DNA of 64,000 nt from Mangrovimonas sp. ST2L15 (GTDB lineage Bacteria; Bacteroidota; Bacteroidia; Flavobacteriales; Flavobacteriaceae). The translations under genes were made by a program, and so were the position numbers. This document shows positions 31,897-41,398 of the stretch, in pieces. Position 1 is the first letter of the stretch, and each line of letters opens with the position of its first letter. The stretch is from assembly GCF_001280515.1 (NCBI RefSeq), contig NZ_LBIQ01000019.1:91214-155213 (forward strand), read 5' to 3'. The notes under the pieces were generated by a model. That model saw nothing but the letters and a program-made list of their open reading frames with translations, did not search any database and was not told where the DNA came from.

Positions 31897-34398
31897 TTAA
31901 ATTTTAATATTTCTCAATCGTAACGCGTTAGCAATTACAGAAACGGAACTAAAGCTCATAGCTAAGGCTGCTATCATAGGTGATAATAATATTCCGAAAA
32001 ACGGAAACAAGATACCTGCTGCCACCGGAACCCCAACCGTATTATAGATCAAAGCAAAAAACAAGTTTTGTTTAATATTGCTCATCACGGCTTCACTTAA
32101 ATGTCTCGCCTTAACAATTCCATGCAAATCTCCCTTTACAAGAGTAATCATGGCGCTTTCTATAGCTACATCAGTTCCTGTTCCCATGGCGATACCCACA
32201 TCGCTTTTAGCCAATGCTGGGGCATCATTGATTCCGTCTCCCGCCATAGCCACTACTTTCCCTTCTTTTTGCAATCTTTCCACTTCTTTAAGCTTATCTT
32301 CAGGAAGCATCCCAGCCTTAAAACTAGCCAGTTGCAATTCGGATGCCACGGCTTGAGCCGTTTCCTTGTTATCCCCGGTAAGCATGACTACATCAACACC
32401 GGAATCCTGAAGTTCTTTTATAGCTTTACTACTAGTCTCTTTTATTTGATCCCCTATAACCACATAGCCAACAACAGATCCATCAACCGCTAAATAAGAT
32501 ACTGTCTTACCTTTTTGTTGGTAGCTTTTAACCACCTCTTCCATTTCTGAAGTTATTTTTGCCTGAGCTTCATCCATCATTTTCGGGTTTCCTAAAGCTA
32601 CCTTTGAATTTTGAATGTCAGCTTTAACACCTTTACCAGTTACAGCACTAAAATTACTAGCCTTTAGAATATCGGCGCCGTTTGACTTGCCATACTTTAC
32701 AGTTGCATCTGCTAGAGGATGTTCACTATGGCTGTTTATCGAGACGATGTAATCAAGAACTTGTTTGTCATCAAAACCATACCTAAAGGCCCCTACCTTT
32801 TCCACAGTAGGTTTGCCTTCTGTAATGGTTCCAGTTTTATCAATTATAAGGGTGGTTACCTGATTCATTTTTTCAAGTGCCTCAGCATTTTTGATCAAAA
32901 CACCATGTTGAGCTCCTTTCCCAACGCCAACCATCACAGACATAGGAGTGGCTAATCCAAGAGCACAAGGACAAGCTATAATCAAAACGGCAATGGCATT
33001 TACCAATGCAAACACATAAGCGGGATCTGGACCAAAAATGGCCCATACAATGAAGGTAATTACAGAAATCAACACTACAATTGGAACAAAATAAGATGAT
33101 ATTCTATCGGCCAACCTCTGAATAGGTGCTCTACTTCTACTGGCATCATTTACCAATTTGATAATTTGGGACAATAGTGTATCACTACCTATTTTTTCGG
33201 CCTTCATCAAAAACATTTGATTACCGTTTATGGTTCCACTACTTACATGATCACCTTCCGCTTTATTGACCGGGATTGGCTCCCCTGTGATCATGGATTC
33301 GTCAATACTACTGTCACCCTCGGTAATGACACCGTCAACAGGAATTTTATCCCCTGGTTTAACTTTCAAAACATCTCCAACTTCGATAGCATCTATTGAC
33401 ACCTCAACCTCATCTCCATCTACTACTTTAATGGCTTTATTCGGGGCCAACTTAAGTAATTCCTTCACCGCTGCGTTGGTCTTACTGTGCGCTCTTGCTT
33501 CCAAAACCTGCCCTAAGAGTACCAAGGTTAGAATAACGGTAGCAGCCTCAAAATATACATGAACCGTCCCCGTTTCAGTTTTGAACTGAGCTGGAAAAAA
33601 ATCGGGGAATAACAAACCAAATACACTAAAGATCCATGCAACACCTGCACCGATCCCTATGAGTGTAAACATGTTTAAATTCCAAGTTTTGATACTGCGA
33701 TATGCGCGCTCAAAGAACATCCATGTGGCGTAAAAAACCACTGGTATTGAAAGTCCTAACTGTATCCAATTCCAATACTCTTGTTCTAAAATGTCATACA
33801 ATGGATTGTTGTTAAGCATTTCGCTCATGGCAATCAAGAATACCGGCAACGTAAAGGCTACAGCAATCCATAATTTTCTTAAAAGCTTTTTATAATTTTT
33901 CTCTTCAGCAGAAAGGTCAGGTTTCTTTGGTACCAAATCCATTCCGCAAATGGGACATGAACCAGCTTCATCTTTGACAATTTCTGGATGCATGGGGCAG
34001 GTCCATTGTTCTGATTCTGTATTTGAAAAACACTGCTCTTCTACCAAATCCATCCCACAAACAGGACAATCGCCAGGCTTGTCGTAAGTTTTGTCACCTT
34101 CACAATGCATGGGACAATAAAATGTGCCGGTGCCTATGCCTTTAGGTGTATTATCAGCTTCAACTTTTGATTGATGATGATGTTCACCTTGATTATGGAT
34201 ACTATATCTATCACCTTCATCTTTTAATGCCTTTTGAAATGTTTCTAAAGGAATATGCTGCTCCATTTCTATAATGGCTTCAGATTTTTCTAAATTAACC
34301 GTTGCCTTTGAAACACCTTGGACTTTTAAAAGTGTTTCCTCTACGTGACTGCGACAACCGTTACAGGTCATTCCGTGTATATGATAGATATATGTCAT
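31897..34398 (-). CDS. copA: Copper-translocating P1B-type ATPase with three N-terminal metal-binding modules
   Basis: In this 833-residue ATPase, residues 1-70 are an HMA domain with MTCNGC (C12, C15). Two heavy-metal-binding modules follow, FYCPMHCEG...CPVCGMDL (about 93-118) and TCPMHPEI...CPICGMDL (about 134-160). The catalytic core has the TGEPIPV actuator motif, the CPC ion site at 476-478 in ACPCALGLATP, phosphorylated Asp520 in DKTGT, the HP motif (SEHPLADA), and GDGINDAPAL. It pumps Cu(I) from cytoplasm to periplasm, where the CusBA system takes over. The gene overlaps the upstream lipoprotein gene by 4 bp. Confidence 0.96.
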   Translation of the reverse strand: MTYIYHIHGMTCNGCRSHVEETLLKVQGVSKATVNLEKSEAIIEMEQHIPLETFQKALKDEGDRYSIHNQGEHHHQSKVEADNTPKGIGTGTFYCPMHCEGDKTYDKPGDCPVCGMDLVEEQCFSNTESEQWTCPMHPEIVKDEAGSCPICGMDLVPKKPDLSAEEKNYKKLLRKLWIAVAFTLPVFLIAMSEMLNNNPLYDILEQEYWNWIQLGLSIPVVFYATWMFFERAYRSIKTWNLNMFTLIGIGAGVAWIFSVFGLLFPDFFPAQFKTETGTVHVYFEAATVILTLVLLGQVLEARAHSKTNAAVKELLKLAPNKAIKVVDGDEVEVSIDAIEVGDVLKVKPGDKIPVDGVITEGDSSIDESMITGEPIPVNKAEGDHVSSGTINGNQMFLMKAEKIGSDTLLSQIIKLVNDASRSRAPIQRLADRISSYFVPIVVLISVITFIVWAIFGPDPAYVFALVNAIAVLIIACPCALGLATPMSVMVGVGKGAQHGVLIKNAEALEKMNQVTTLIIDKTGTITEGKPTVEKVGAFRYGFDDKQVLDYIVSINSHSEHPLADATVKYGKSNGADILKASNFSAVTGKGVKADIQNSKVALGNPKMMDEAQAKITSEMEEVVKSYQQKGKTVSYLAVDGSVVGYVVIGDQIKETSSKAIKELQDSGVDVVMLTGDNKETAQAVASELQLASFKAGMLPEDKLKEVERLQKEGKVVAMAGDGINDAPALAKSDVGIAMGTGTDVAIESAMITLVKGDLHGIVKARHLSEAVMSNIKQNLFFALIYNTVGVPVAAGILFPFFGILLSPMIAALAMSFSSVSVIANALRLRNIKI

Positions 34399-35120
34399 TG
34401 TTTTGGCAATTTCAAGGTTATTGAACTGCTTGTATTTAAGTCATCAATATGACCAGCCAACTTATTATCATTCGTTTTAAAATGCATATGCATATTTGTT
34501 GTATGATGCGTAAAGATGGTCTTATGCTTCGTTGAATAAAATCCTATTATTTGAACCTCTTCGTTTTGAAGCGTTCCATTTAAACCAGAATTCTTGTGCT
34601 TCTCATGGCTATGAACGGTATCTCCATCCTCCCAATCTATAACGTGCCAATCCAATGAACCTATGGCGCCTTCCAATAGGAACGAAAATGGCTTTTCAAC
34701 ATTTATAGCTTGTTCCTTTGCCAATTCATATATGAGAGCTTCTAATTCTTTTTTATTTAAATTCCCATCTATCCTTTGTTCTTCCCATTCCTTTACACAG
34801 GCATAAACCAACAATGAGCCTCCTTGGTCAAAAGAATCTGAAATAACTATGCTTCCATTCTTCACAGAACTATTGCTTGGTTGCCCATTGAATATTTGTA
34901 TTTCACCTTTTAAGTTTTCAGCAGCACCAAGGGCATAAAGGTTATCTAGTTTTGAAAGACTATCCAATTCAATGACAGATTGAATATCACCAGACATAAT
35001 AGTCTTCAAGGCTCCTGAATACCTTACCTCAACTACTTTTGAATCTTCCTTATTTCCTCTGCAAGAAATAATGAATAATCCAATCAACAGAAATAGGTAT
35101 GTGAAAATAGATTTATTCAT
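34395..35120 (-). CDS. Acetolactate-decarboxylase-like lipoprotein
   Basis: This 241-residue protein has a lipoprotein signal (LFIISC, Cys20). The mature part resembles alpha-acetolactate decarboxylase (BudA/AlsD): VEVRYSGALKTIMSGDIQSV near residue 30, LYALGAAENLKGEIQIFNGQ near 60, and HMHF then GH near the end. The HxH-x10-H spacing is exactly that of the zinc site of the cytoplasmic enzyme (H194, H196, H207). Seen: the motif and the signal. Inferred: a metal-binding exported relative, perhaps recruited for copper handling. It overlaps tolC by 8 bp and copA by 4 bp, inside the metal operon. Confidence 0.75.
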   Translation of the reverse strand: MNKSIFTYLFLLIGLFIISCRGNKEDSKVVEVRYSGALKTIMSGDIQSVIELDSLSKLDNLYALGAAENLKGEIQIFNGQPSNSSVKNGSIVISDSFDQGGSLLVYACVKEWEEQRIDGNLNKKELEALIYELAKEQAINVEKPFSFLLEGAIGSLDWHVIDWEDGDTVHSHEKHKNSGLNGTLQNEEVQIIGFYSTKHKTIFTHHTTNMHMHFKTNDNKLAGHIDDLNTSSSITLKLPKQ

Positions 35121-36345
35121 GACGGTTTGTTAAATAATTTATGATGGTACTCTGCACATAATAGGCTTTTACAGCCTCAATTTGATTCACCTCAAACTTG
35201 AATTGCAATTCTTGGATATCCAAAAGATCATTAAAATCAATTGTTCCGGTTTCATAGTTCTTTATTAAAATGTCTTCGGCATTATTGGCCTGTTTTAAGT
35301 TTTTGGATTGGGTATCAAAGCTTATTCTTGCAGCATGACGTTCATTTATGGCTTGATCCAAACGCGTTTCCAATACATTTAGACGCTCTTGCTTTTGATA
35401 ATTTATTTGTTGTTGCTGAAATTCATTTTGTTTGGAAACCGATTTGTATCTATTATTAAATATGGGTATCGAAAGGGATACCATAGGCATAATAATATCC
35501 TTACCATTATCAGAGAAGGTCATATCTGGACGTTTTTCAACATTGATATAATCCAAGCCAAAACCAATCATAGGACTACTCTCTTTTTGATTGAGCAACT
35601 CGGACTGTTCCACAGATTGGAACAACTTATCGTACTTTATCAGCTCTGGGTGTACCTTTAAATCTTCCGTGTTGACATCTACCTCTTCCGAAGGAATAAA
35701 AAGTACTGATACCACATTTATTTCTTCATTCTTTTCTTTATTAAGAAGTTTATTAAAAGTGGTTTGCTCAGATACATATTGCTGCTGAAGGACTTCTATT
35801 AATTGTTGCATATCGTTTTTACGCATTTGAAGCTTCAAAACATCAACCGCCGACGCTTTGCCAACCTCAACGAATGTTAAGGCCATGGTTTCATAGGTTT
35901 CCAAAAGGTCAATGTTTTCCAATAGTATACTTTGTTTCGCTTTATTGGCATATAACCTGTAATAAGATTGAGCTACTGAAGCCATTAATTGGCGTTTGGC
36001 AATGACTACATCTTCATACTTAGCATCTGCCAATAAATTCATATAAGTTTCTCGAGAAGTAATGGTTCCAAACCATGGCAACATTTGTTTGGCCGACACC
36101 TTAAAACGTTGGGCTCCCGTACGGGTTTCTGGTTCGCTTACAAAGTACCCCACACCAAACTCGGTATTTGGAACTACATTTACTTCGTTCACCTTTTCGG
36201 AAACAATCTGATATTGCACTTCAAACTTTGCAATTTCTGGATTGTTAGTCCATGCCTCATCTATATAAGACTGTAATTGTTGGGCCCTTCCTTTTGAGGA
36301 AAAGAGCATTGTGACCAAAATAAATAATGTAATTAATTGTTTCAT
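35113..36345 (-). CDS. TolC-family outer-membrane efflux channel (CusC-like)
   Basis: This 410-residue protein has a signal peptide (ending SKGRAQ, about residue 22). Two long coiled-coil hairpins show the typical LQSYIDEAWTNNPEI start near 24, SAKQMLPWFGTI near 84, SYYRLYANKAKQ and SLSIPIFNNRYKS near 290. It forms the outer-membrane exit duct for the CusBA-type pump. The length is short for TolC proteins but usual for Bacteroidota CusC-like channels. The gene overlaps cusA by 4 bp and the lipoprotein gene by 8 bp. Confidence 0.92.
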   Translation of the reverse strand: MKQLITLFILVTMLFSSKGRAQQLQSYIDEAWTNNPEIAKFEVQYQIVSEKVNEVNVVPNTEFGVGYFVSEPETRTGAQRFKVSAKQMLPWFGTITSRETYMNLLADAKYEDVVIAKRQLMASVAQSYYRLYANKAKQSILLENIDLLETYETMALTFVEVGKASAVDVLKLQMRKNDMQQLIEVLQQQYVSEQTTFNKLLNKEKNEEINVVSVLFIPSEEVDVNTEDLKVHPELIKYDKLFQSVEQSELLNQKESSPMIGFGLDYINVEKRPDMTFSDNGKDIIMPMVSLSIPIFNNRYKSVSKQNEFQQQQINYQKQERLNVLETRLDQAINERHAARISFDTQSKNLKQANNAEDILIKNYETGTIDFNDLLDIQELQFKFEVNQIEAVKAYYVQSTIINYLTNRHE

Positions 36346-39300
36346 TTGATTGATCTTTTAAGTTGTATTTCCGCTTTCCAACTGTACAGAACAGGAACAA
36401 CAAACAACGTAATTAAAGCGATAAGCATACCTCCAAAACTTGGGATGGCCATGGGAATCATAATATCACTCCCACGACCTGTAGAAGTCAAAACTGGTAA
36501 TAAAGCCAAAAGTGTTGTAGCTGTAGTCATTAAACACGGACGAATACGTTTCTCACCCGCTTCAACTACTGAAGCTCTTATTCCTTTTTTACTTTCAGGA
36601 GTATTTCTTTGAAAGGTCTGGGTCAAGTAGGTAGCCATCACAACGCCATCATCGGTTGCAATTCCAAAAAGGGCAATAAATCCAACCCAAACAGCCACAC
36701 TTAAATTAATAGGGTGCATTTGGAACAAGTCTCTAAGATTTTCTCCAAAAAAACTAAAGTTCAAAAACCACGACTGTCCATATAGCCAAATCATTAAAAA
36801 TCCACCTGCAAATGCTACGGCAATACCCGTAAATACCATTAATGAAGTTGCAACAGAACGGAATTGGAAATACAGGATTAAAAAGATAATCAGTAATGCC
36901 AAGGGAACAACAACAGACAAGGTCTTTTCGGCTCGCAATTGATTTTCATAGCTTCCTGTAAATTGGTAATTGATACCTTTTGGAACAATGAGGTCACCGG
37001 AATCTATTTTACTTTGAATCAAAGCTTGAGCATTCTCAACAACATCAACCTCAGCAAACCCATCTTGCTTATCAAACAACACATAGCCTACCAAAAAAGT
37101 GTCCTCGCTTTTAATCACCTGTGGCCCTTGCTCATATCTTATTGTTGCCAATTCCGCCAGTGGAACAGGACTCCCACTTTCAACAGGAATATAAATTTGC
37201 TCTAAATCGGTTGGATTAGCCCGTAATTCCCGTGGGTAACGCACACGTACGCCATAGCGCTCACGACCTTCAACGGTTTGAGTTAAAGACATGCCACCAA
37301 CGGCCACTTTTAAAACATTTTGCACTTCCTCTATGCTAACGCCATAACGTGCAATCTTTTCTCTATCGATATCAATAAGTAAATAAGGCTTTCCTACAAT
37401 TCTATCTGCAAAAACTGCCTCTTCTTTCACACCTTCCGCTTGTTTTAAAATGGTTTCCAATTGCACCCCAAAGGCTTCAATTTGTTTTAAATCTTGCCCT
37501 TTTACTTTAATTCCCATAGGAGCACGCATCCCTGTTTGCAGCATGACCAAGCGAGTTTCAATAGGTTGCAATTTTGGCGCCGAGGTTACCCCAGGCAACT
37601 TAGTAACTTTTACAATCTCATTCCATATGTCATCAGGCGATTGAATTTCTGGTCGCCAGTTTCGAAAAAATTCGCCTTCATTGTCTGGAATAAGCATTGC
37701 AGATGTCACATCGAGCGCAGTCGAGATGTCGCTTCTGTTCTCGACTGCGCTCGAACTGACAGCATTGTTAGGATTTGCAATAAAACGACCATCTTTCAGC
37801 TCATACAATCCATCACTGTTGACTCTATAGCGTTGGCGTTCTCCCTTCTCATTCAACATGTATTCTGGTTTATATTGAATGATATTTTCATACATAGATA
37901 ATGGAGCTGGATCCAATGCCGATTCCGTTCTACCCGCTTTACCTACAACCGTTTCAATATCAGGAATACTAGCTACGGCCATATCCAATTGCTGCAACAC
38001 ACGTTTGTTTTCCTCGACACCAGAATGTGGCATAGACGTTGGCATTAAAAGAAAAGAACCTTCATTTAGGGAAGGCATAAACTCCTTTCCTGTGTTTTTC
38101 ATAATGAAAAATCCAGCAATGACTATAGCCGTGGGAATAGACAGAAATAGTAATTTATTGTCTAAACACCATCTTAAAATACGTATGTAATATGTAATGA
38201 ACAATGAGAAAACCCCTAACAAACCAAAACAAATAATGGCTACGAAAATGAGATTTAAAAAGATGCTTTCATTGACACCCAATGGTCGCCAATACTCCGC
38301 CAACAAGAACACGATTGCCGAAGCTGAAATAATAATATTGGCCAAGTTGGCCTGCTTTTCTGTAATCCTATTTTGAAGATTTAAAAAGGCCGTAACACCA
38401 AATGCGATTAGAACAACTCCCAACCAATATCCATAAAAAATAGCCAAGACACCTAAAGCAATTAAAACACCATTTAAAACATATTTAAATTGTTTTTGAA
38501 GGCTCTTTTTTCGGAATAAAAAAGCTGCAAAAGGCGGGATTAAAAATAAGGCTACGATGATAGAAGCCGTTAAAGCAAAGGTCTTGGTAAATGCTAAGGG
38601 ACGAAATAATTTACCCTCAGCACCAATCATGGTAAATACAGGAATGAAACTAATAATAGTCGTCATAACTGCGGTTACAATAGCCCCAGAAACTTCCGCA
38701 GTCGCATTGTATACAATTTGATTGCTACTTTGTACACTAGAAGTTAGAGGTTGGAGGGTAGATGGCTCCTTCTTGGAAGTTGGATTCCATACTTCTAATA
38801 TCGAGTCTCCAGCTTCCAATTTTCCGGCTTCATCAAAATGGCGTATAATATTTTCTGAAAGAATAACACCTACATCCACCATGGTACCAATAGCAATTGC
38901 TATACCTGATAATGCTACGATATTGGCATCGACTCCAAAGAGTTTCATCGCAATGAAAACCAACAAAACGGCAACCGGCAATAACCCTGAAATAAGCACC
39001 GAGGCACGTAGATTAAATACCATTATGATAATGACCAAAATGGTAATTAATATTTCTAAGGTTAATGCTTCATTAAGTGTTCCTAAAGTCTCTTGAATAA
39101 GTTCTGTTCTATCGTAGAATGGAACGATGGTAACTTGAGAGGCTCTACCATCTGCCAATGTTTTGGTTGGTAGGCCAGCACTTAGCTCATTGATTTTAGC
39201 TTTTACATTGTTAATGACCTCCATAGGGTTTGCACCATAACGCGCTACGATAACACCACCAACTACCTCAGCTCCTTCCTTATCCAAAATACCCCGTCTT

Positions 39301-40163
39301 GCTGCAGGACCTAGAGATACCTTGGCCACATCTTTAATCTTGATAGCTGTGTAATTTTCTGAAGTCACTACAGCATTCTCAATGTCTGATATGGATTTAA
39401 CATAACCCAAACCACGCACCAAATATTCAGCTTGATTGATTTCTAAAGTCTGTGCCCCAATATCTCTGTTACTTTCCTTGACCGCCGTTACAATTTGGCC
39501 AAGACCAATTTGGTATTGTCGCATCAATTCTGGATTGACATCAATCTGATATTCTTGCTCATATCCTCCAATGGAAGCTACTTCTGAAACACCAATTGCC
39601 GAGGATAAAGCGTATTTTACATAGTAGTCTTGAATGCTACGTAACTCGTGCAAGTCCCAACCACCTGTGACATTTCCATTTTCATCCCGACCTTCCAAGG
39701 TATACCAAAATATTTGTCCGAGACCAGTTGCATCTGGACCAAGAGTGGGATTGACATCCTCTGGTAACAAACCACTTGGCAACGAATTGAGTTTTTCAAG
39801 TATCCGACTTCTACTCCAATAAAATTCCACATCCTCTTCAAAGATGATATAGATACTAGAAAACCCAAACATGGAGGAGCTACGAATGGTTTTTACGCCA
39901 GGAATACCTAATAACGATGTCATTAACGGATACGTAATTTGGTCTTCAATATCTTGTGGTGAGCGACCATCCCATTTGGTAAATACAATTTGTTGGTTCT
40001 CACCAATATCTGGGATAGCATCTACCGCAACTGGATCATTAGGAAGAAATCCTGTATCCCAATTAAAAGGTGCATGTACGGTTCCCCATCCTACAAAAAG
40101 GACGAGTAACAGGACTGCGACAAGTTTATTCTCGATTAAAAATTTGATGCTTTTATTTAGCAT
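36342..40163 (-). CDS. cusA: Heavy-metal efflux RND pump (CusA/CzcA-like)
   Basis: This is a 1273-residue inner-membrane pump, about 200 residues longer than classic CzcA. N-terminal features are LIENKLVAVLLLVLFVGWG, then KWDGRSPQDIEDQITYPL near 65 and SSMFGFSSIYIIFEED near 96. The transport helices carry GIAIAIGTMVDVGVILSEN, and the C-terminal half has GFIALFGIATDDGVVM. It uses the proton gradient to expel Cu(I)/Ag(I) or divalent metals through CusB and TolC. Extra length comes from added membrane segments around residues 540-650, a 21-residue insert from a palindromic repeat near 801-821, and a low-complexity insert near 446-481. It starts the tightly overlapping operon. Confidence 0.94.
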   Translation of the reverse strand: MLNKSIKFLIENKLVAVLLLVLFVGWGTVHAPFNWDTGFLPNDPVAVDAIPDIGENQQIVFTKWDGRSPQDIEDQITYPLMTSLLGIPGVKTIRSSSMFGFSSIYIIFEEDVEFYWSRSRILEKLNSLPSGLLPEDVNPTLGPDATGLGQIFWYTLEGRDENGNVTGGWDLHELRSIQDYYVKYALSSAIGVSEVASIGGYEQEYQIDVNPELMRQYQIGLGQIVTAVKESNRDIGAQTLEINQAEYLVRGLGYVKSISDIENAVVTSENYTAIKIKDVAKVSLGPAARRGILDKEGAEVVGGVIVARYGANPMEVINNVKAKINELSAGLPTKTLADGRASQVTIVPFYDRTELIQETLGTLNEALTLEILITILVIIIMVFNLRASVLISGLLPVAVLLVFIAMKLFGVDANIVALSGIAIAIGTMVDVGVILSENIIRHFDEAGKLEAGDSILEVWNPTSKKEPSTLQPLTSSVQSSNQIVYNATAEVSGAIVTAVMTTIISFIPVFTMIGAEGKLFRPLAFTKTFALTASIIVALFLIPPFAAFLFRKKSLQKQFKYVLNGVLIALGVLAIFYGYWLGVVLIAFGVTAFLNLQNRITEKQANLANIIISASAIVFLLAEYWRPLGVNESIFLNLIFVAIICFGLLGVFSLFITYYIRILRWCLDNKLLFLSIPTAIVIAGFFIMKNTGKEFMPSLNEGSFLLMPTSMPHSGVEENKRVLQQLDMAVASIPDIETVVGKAGRTESALDPAPLSMYENIIQYKPEYMLNEKGERQRYRVNSDGLYELKDGRFIANPNNAVSSSAVENRSDISTALDVTSAMLIPDNEGEFFRNWRPEIQSPDDIWNEIVKVTKLPGVTSAPKLQPIETRLVMLQTGMRAPMGIKVKGQDLKQIEAFGVQLETILKQAEGVKEEAVFADRIVGKPYLLIDIDREKIARYGVSIEEVQNVLKVAVGGMSLTQTVEGRERYGVRVRYPRELRANPTDLEQIYIPVESGSPVPLAELATIRYEQGPQVIKSEDTFLVGYVLFDKQDGFAEVDVVENAQALIQSKIDSGDLIVPKGINYQFTGSYENQLRAEKTLSVVVPLALLIIFLILYFQFRSVATSLMVFTGIAVAFAGGFLMIWLYGQSWFLNFSFFGENLRDLFQMHPINLSVAVWVGFIALFGIATDDGVVMATYLTQTFQRNTPESKKGIRASVVEAGEKRIRPCLMTTATTLLALLPVLTSTGRGSDIMIPMAIPSFGGMLIALITLFVVPVLYSWKAEIQLKRSIK
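37704..37761. repeat. Palindromic repeat inserted in frame within the cusA-like gene
   Basis: The 23-bp arms (37704-37726 and 37739-37761) pair at 21 of 23 positions, with TGTCA and TGACA at the tips and a 12-nt loop. AGCATTG occurs at both flanks (37693-37699 and 37761-37767). It adds about 63 bp without breaking the frame, if the ancestral protein read NPNNAMLIPDN. Confidence 0.75.
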
Positions 40164-40271
40164 ATTTTCTGATTGTTAAACCGTGAGACATTGGCGTTAC
40201 AACAACACCGGATACAACAAATTATCCTTACAACCATTCGGTTAAAAGATAATCTAGTCTAAAGTTTAAAA

Positions 40272-40682
40272 TCAAATTAAATAGGTCTCGTCAATCTTGA
40301 AGATTTGCCTGACAACGAGAGGTGGTTTGTATGCTTCGTAGGAAGTAACATTTTCATCTATCCCTTCAAAAAGATTGATATATGAATATACAAATGAGGT
40401 GATAAAAACTTGTTGATCAAATGAAACTTTGTCTATAGTTTGCAGTTCGTCTTGCCCATCAACTACCAATTGTTTATCGTTACAACAACTTTTTTTGCTA
40501 ATGGCACAACCATCGCTTGCTGGTTTTTCCATCTCCATGCCACAACCTTTTGCCTTGTGGAATACAGCAGTCTCAACAAGCTTATCGCCACAATGATGCA
40601 TATTTACAGTAAATGACATGGTAGAGAAAAGCACCACCATAGCCATTACAAAAGATACTGTTTTATGCAATAATTGTTTCAT
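40272..40682 (-). CDS. HYC_CC_PP family exported protein
   Basis: This 136-residue protein has a signal peptide (about residues 1-27, VMAMVVLFSTMSFTV). The defining metal-ligand-like motifs follow: MHHCGDKLV near 28, GCGME near 47, ISKKSCCND near 62, and KPP near 118. The name HYC_CC_PP used at NCBI reflects these conserved residues. Members are small and exported in Bacteroidota and often lie next to copper-efflux genes. It is probably a periplasmic copper-binding protein. It precedes the cusA-like gene by 108 bp on the same strand, so it could be the first gene of the operon or separately expressed. Confidence 0.85.
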   Translation of the reverse strand: MKQLLHKTVSFVMAMVVLFSTMSFTVNMHHCGDKLVETAVFHKAKGCGMEMEKPASDGCAISKKSCCNDKQLVVDGQDELQTIDKVSFDQQVFITSFVYSYINLFEGIDENVTSYEAYKPPLVVRQIFKIDETYLI

Positions 40683-40783
40683 AAGTAGTACGAAATTACA
40701 AAAAATTAAGAAACCGGTGCCTTGTTTAACAAATGTTAGGCAATTTTCAACCCTAATCTGAGTGGAAATTTTAACTCAAATTT

Positions 40784-41161
40784 TTAATCATCTCCATCAA
40801 GGCACTTATTTTTGATAACAAAAACTTCGTCTTTTGGCGTGGAAAGATTGATAAACCCATCAAGATAATAACCATCTGTTGGGTTGCCCTCTACATAGTC
40901 AACATAAATTTCTACACATGCTTCTTCACCTCCATCATAAATTTCGTTAAGCCTGGTATATTCATCAGAATCTATTTGGACTTCATCTGGTTCATCCGAA
41001 CAGTCAATAAAATGTAGCTTCACATAATACTCATTAGGACAAGCAGATGCCATATCAGATAAATATGTTCCAAGTCCATCAAAGAGATCTATTTCAGTGC
41101 TTTTTGATGAACAATTTGAAAAAAGCGCTATGACTATAAATAATACAATATACCTTTTCAT
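40784..41161 (-). CDS. Hypothetical lipoprotein
   Basis: This 125-residue protein has a lipoprotein signal (MKRYIVLFIVIALFSNC, Cys17). The mature domain is short and strongly acidic with five further cysteines (SACPN, IDCSDEPDE, EEACVEIY and KNKCLDG), possibly forming disulphides. I recognise no family. It lies 101 bp upstream of the HYC_CC_PP gene on the same strand, so it could be metal-related, but there is no direct evidence for this. Confidence 0.7.
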   Translation of the reverse strand: MKRYIVLFIVIALFSNCSSKSTEIDLFDGLGTYLSDMASACPNEYYVKLHFIDCSDEPDEVQIDSDEYTRLNEIYDGGEEACVEIYVDYVEGNPTDGYYLDGFINLSTPKDEVFVIKNKCLDGDD

Positions 41162-41345
41162 GACTATAAGTTTTGATTCAACTTGAATGTTTACCTACAT
41201 TCTTACAACACCAAAGGAAATAAATCCTTAAAAGACCTTTATCCTATTTTATAGTTCAAGCATGAAATGGGATGTCTTGGATAAATTAGGACGTCTTATT
41301 AAGTCCTTAAATTTTATTAAAACAACAAAAAACACCAAATAAAAA

Positions 41346-41366
41346 AACCCTTATAAAATAAGGGCT
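41346..41366 (-). terminator. Intrinsic terminator of mnmE
   Basis: CCCTTAT (41348-41354) pairs with ATAAGGG (41358-41364) around three A residues. On the minus strand seven T residues follow. It lies 32 bp beyond the mnmE stop. Confidence 0.75.
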
Positions 41367-41398
41367 TTCTGTGTTTTGTTTTGTGATATTTTGTGTAT

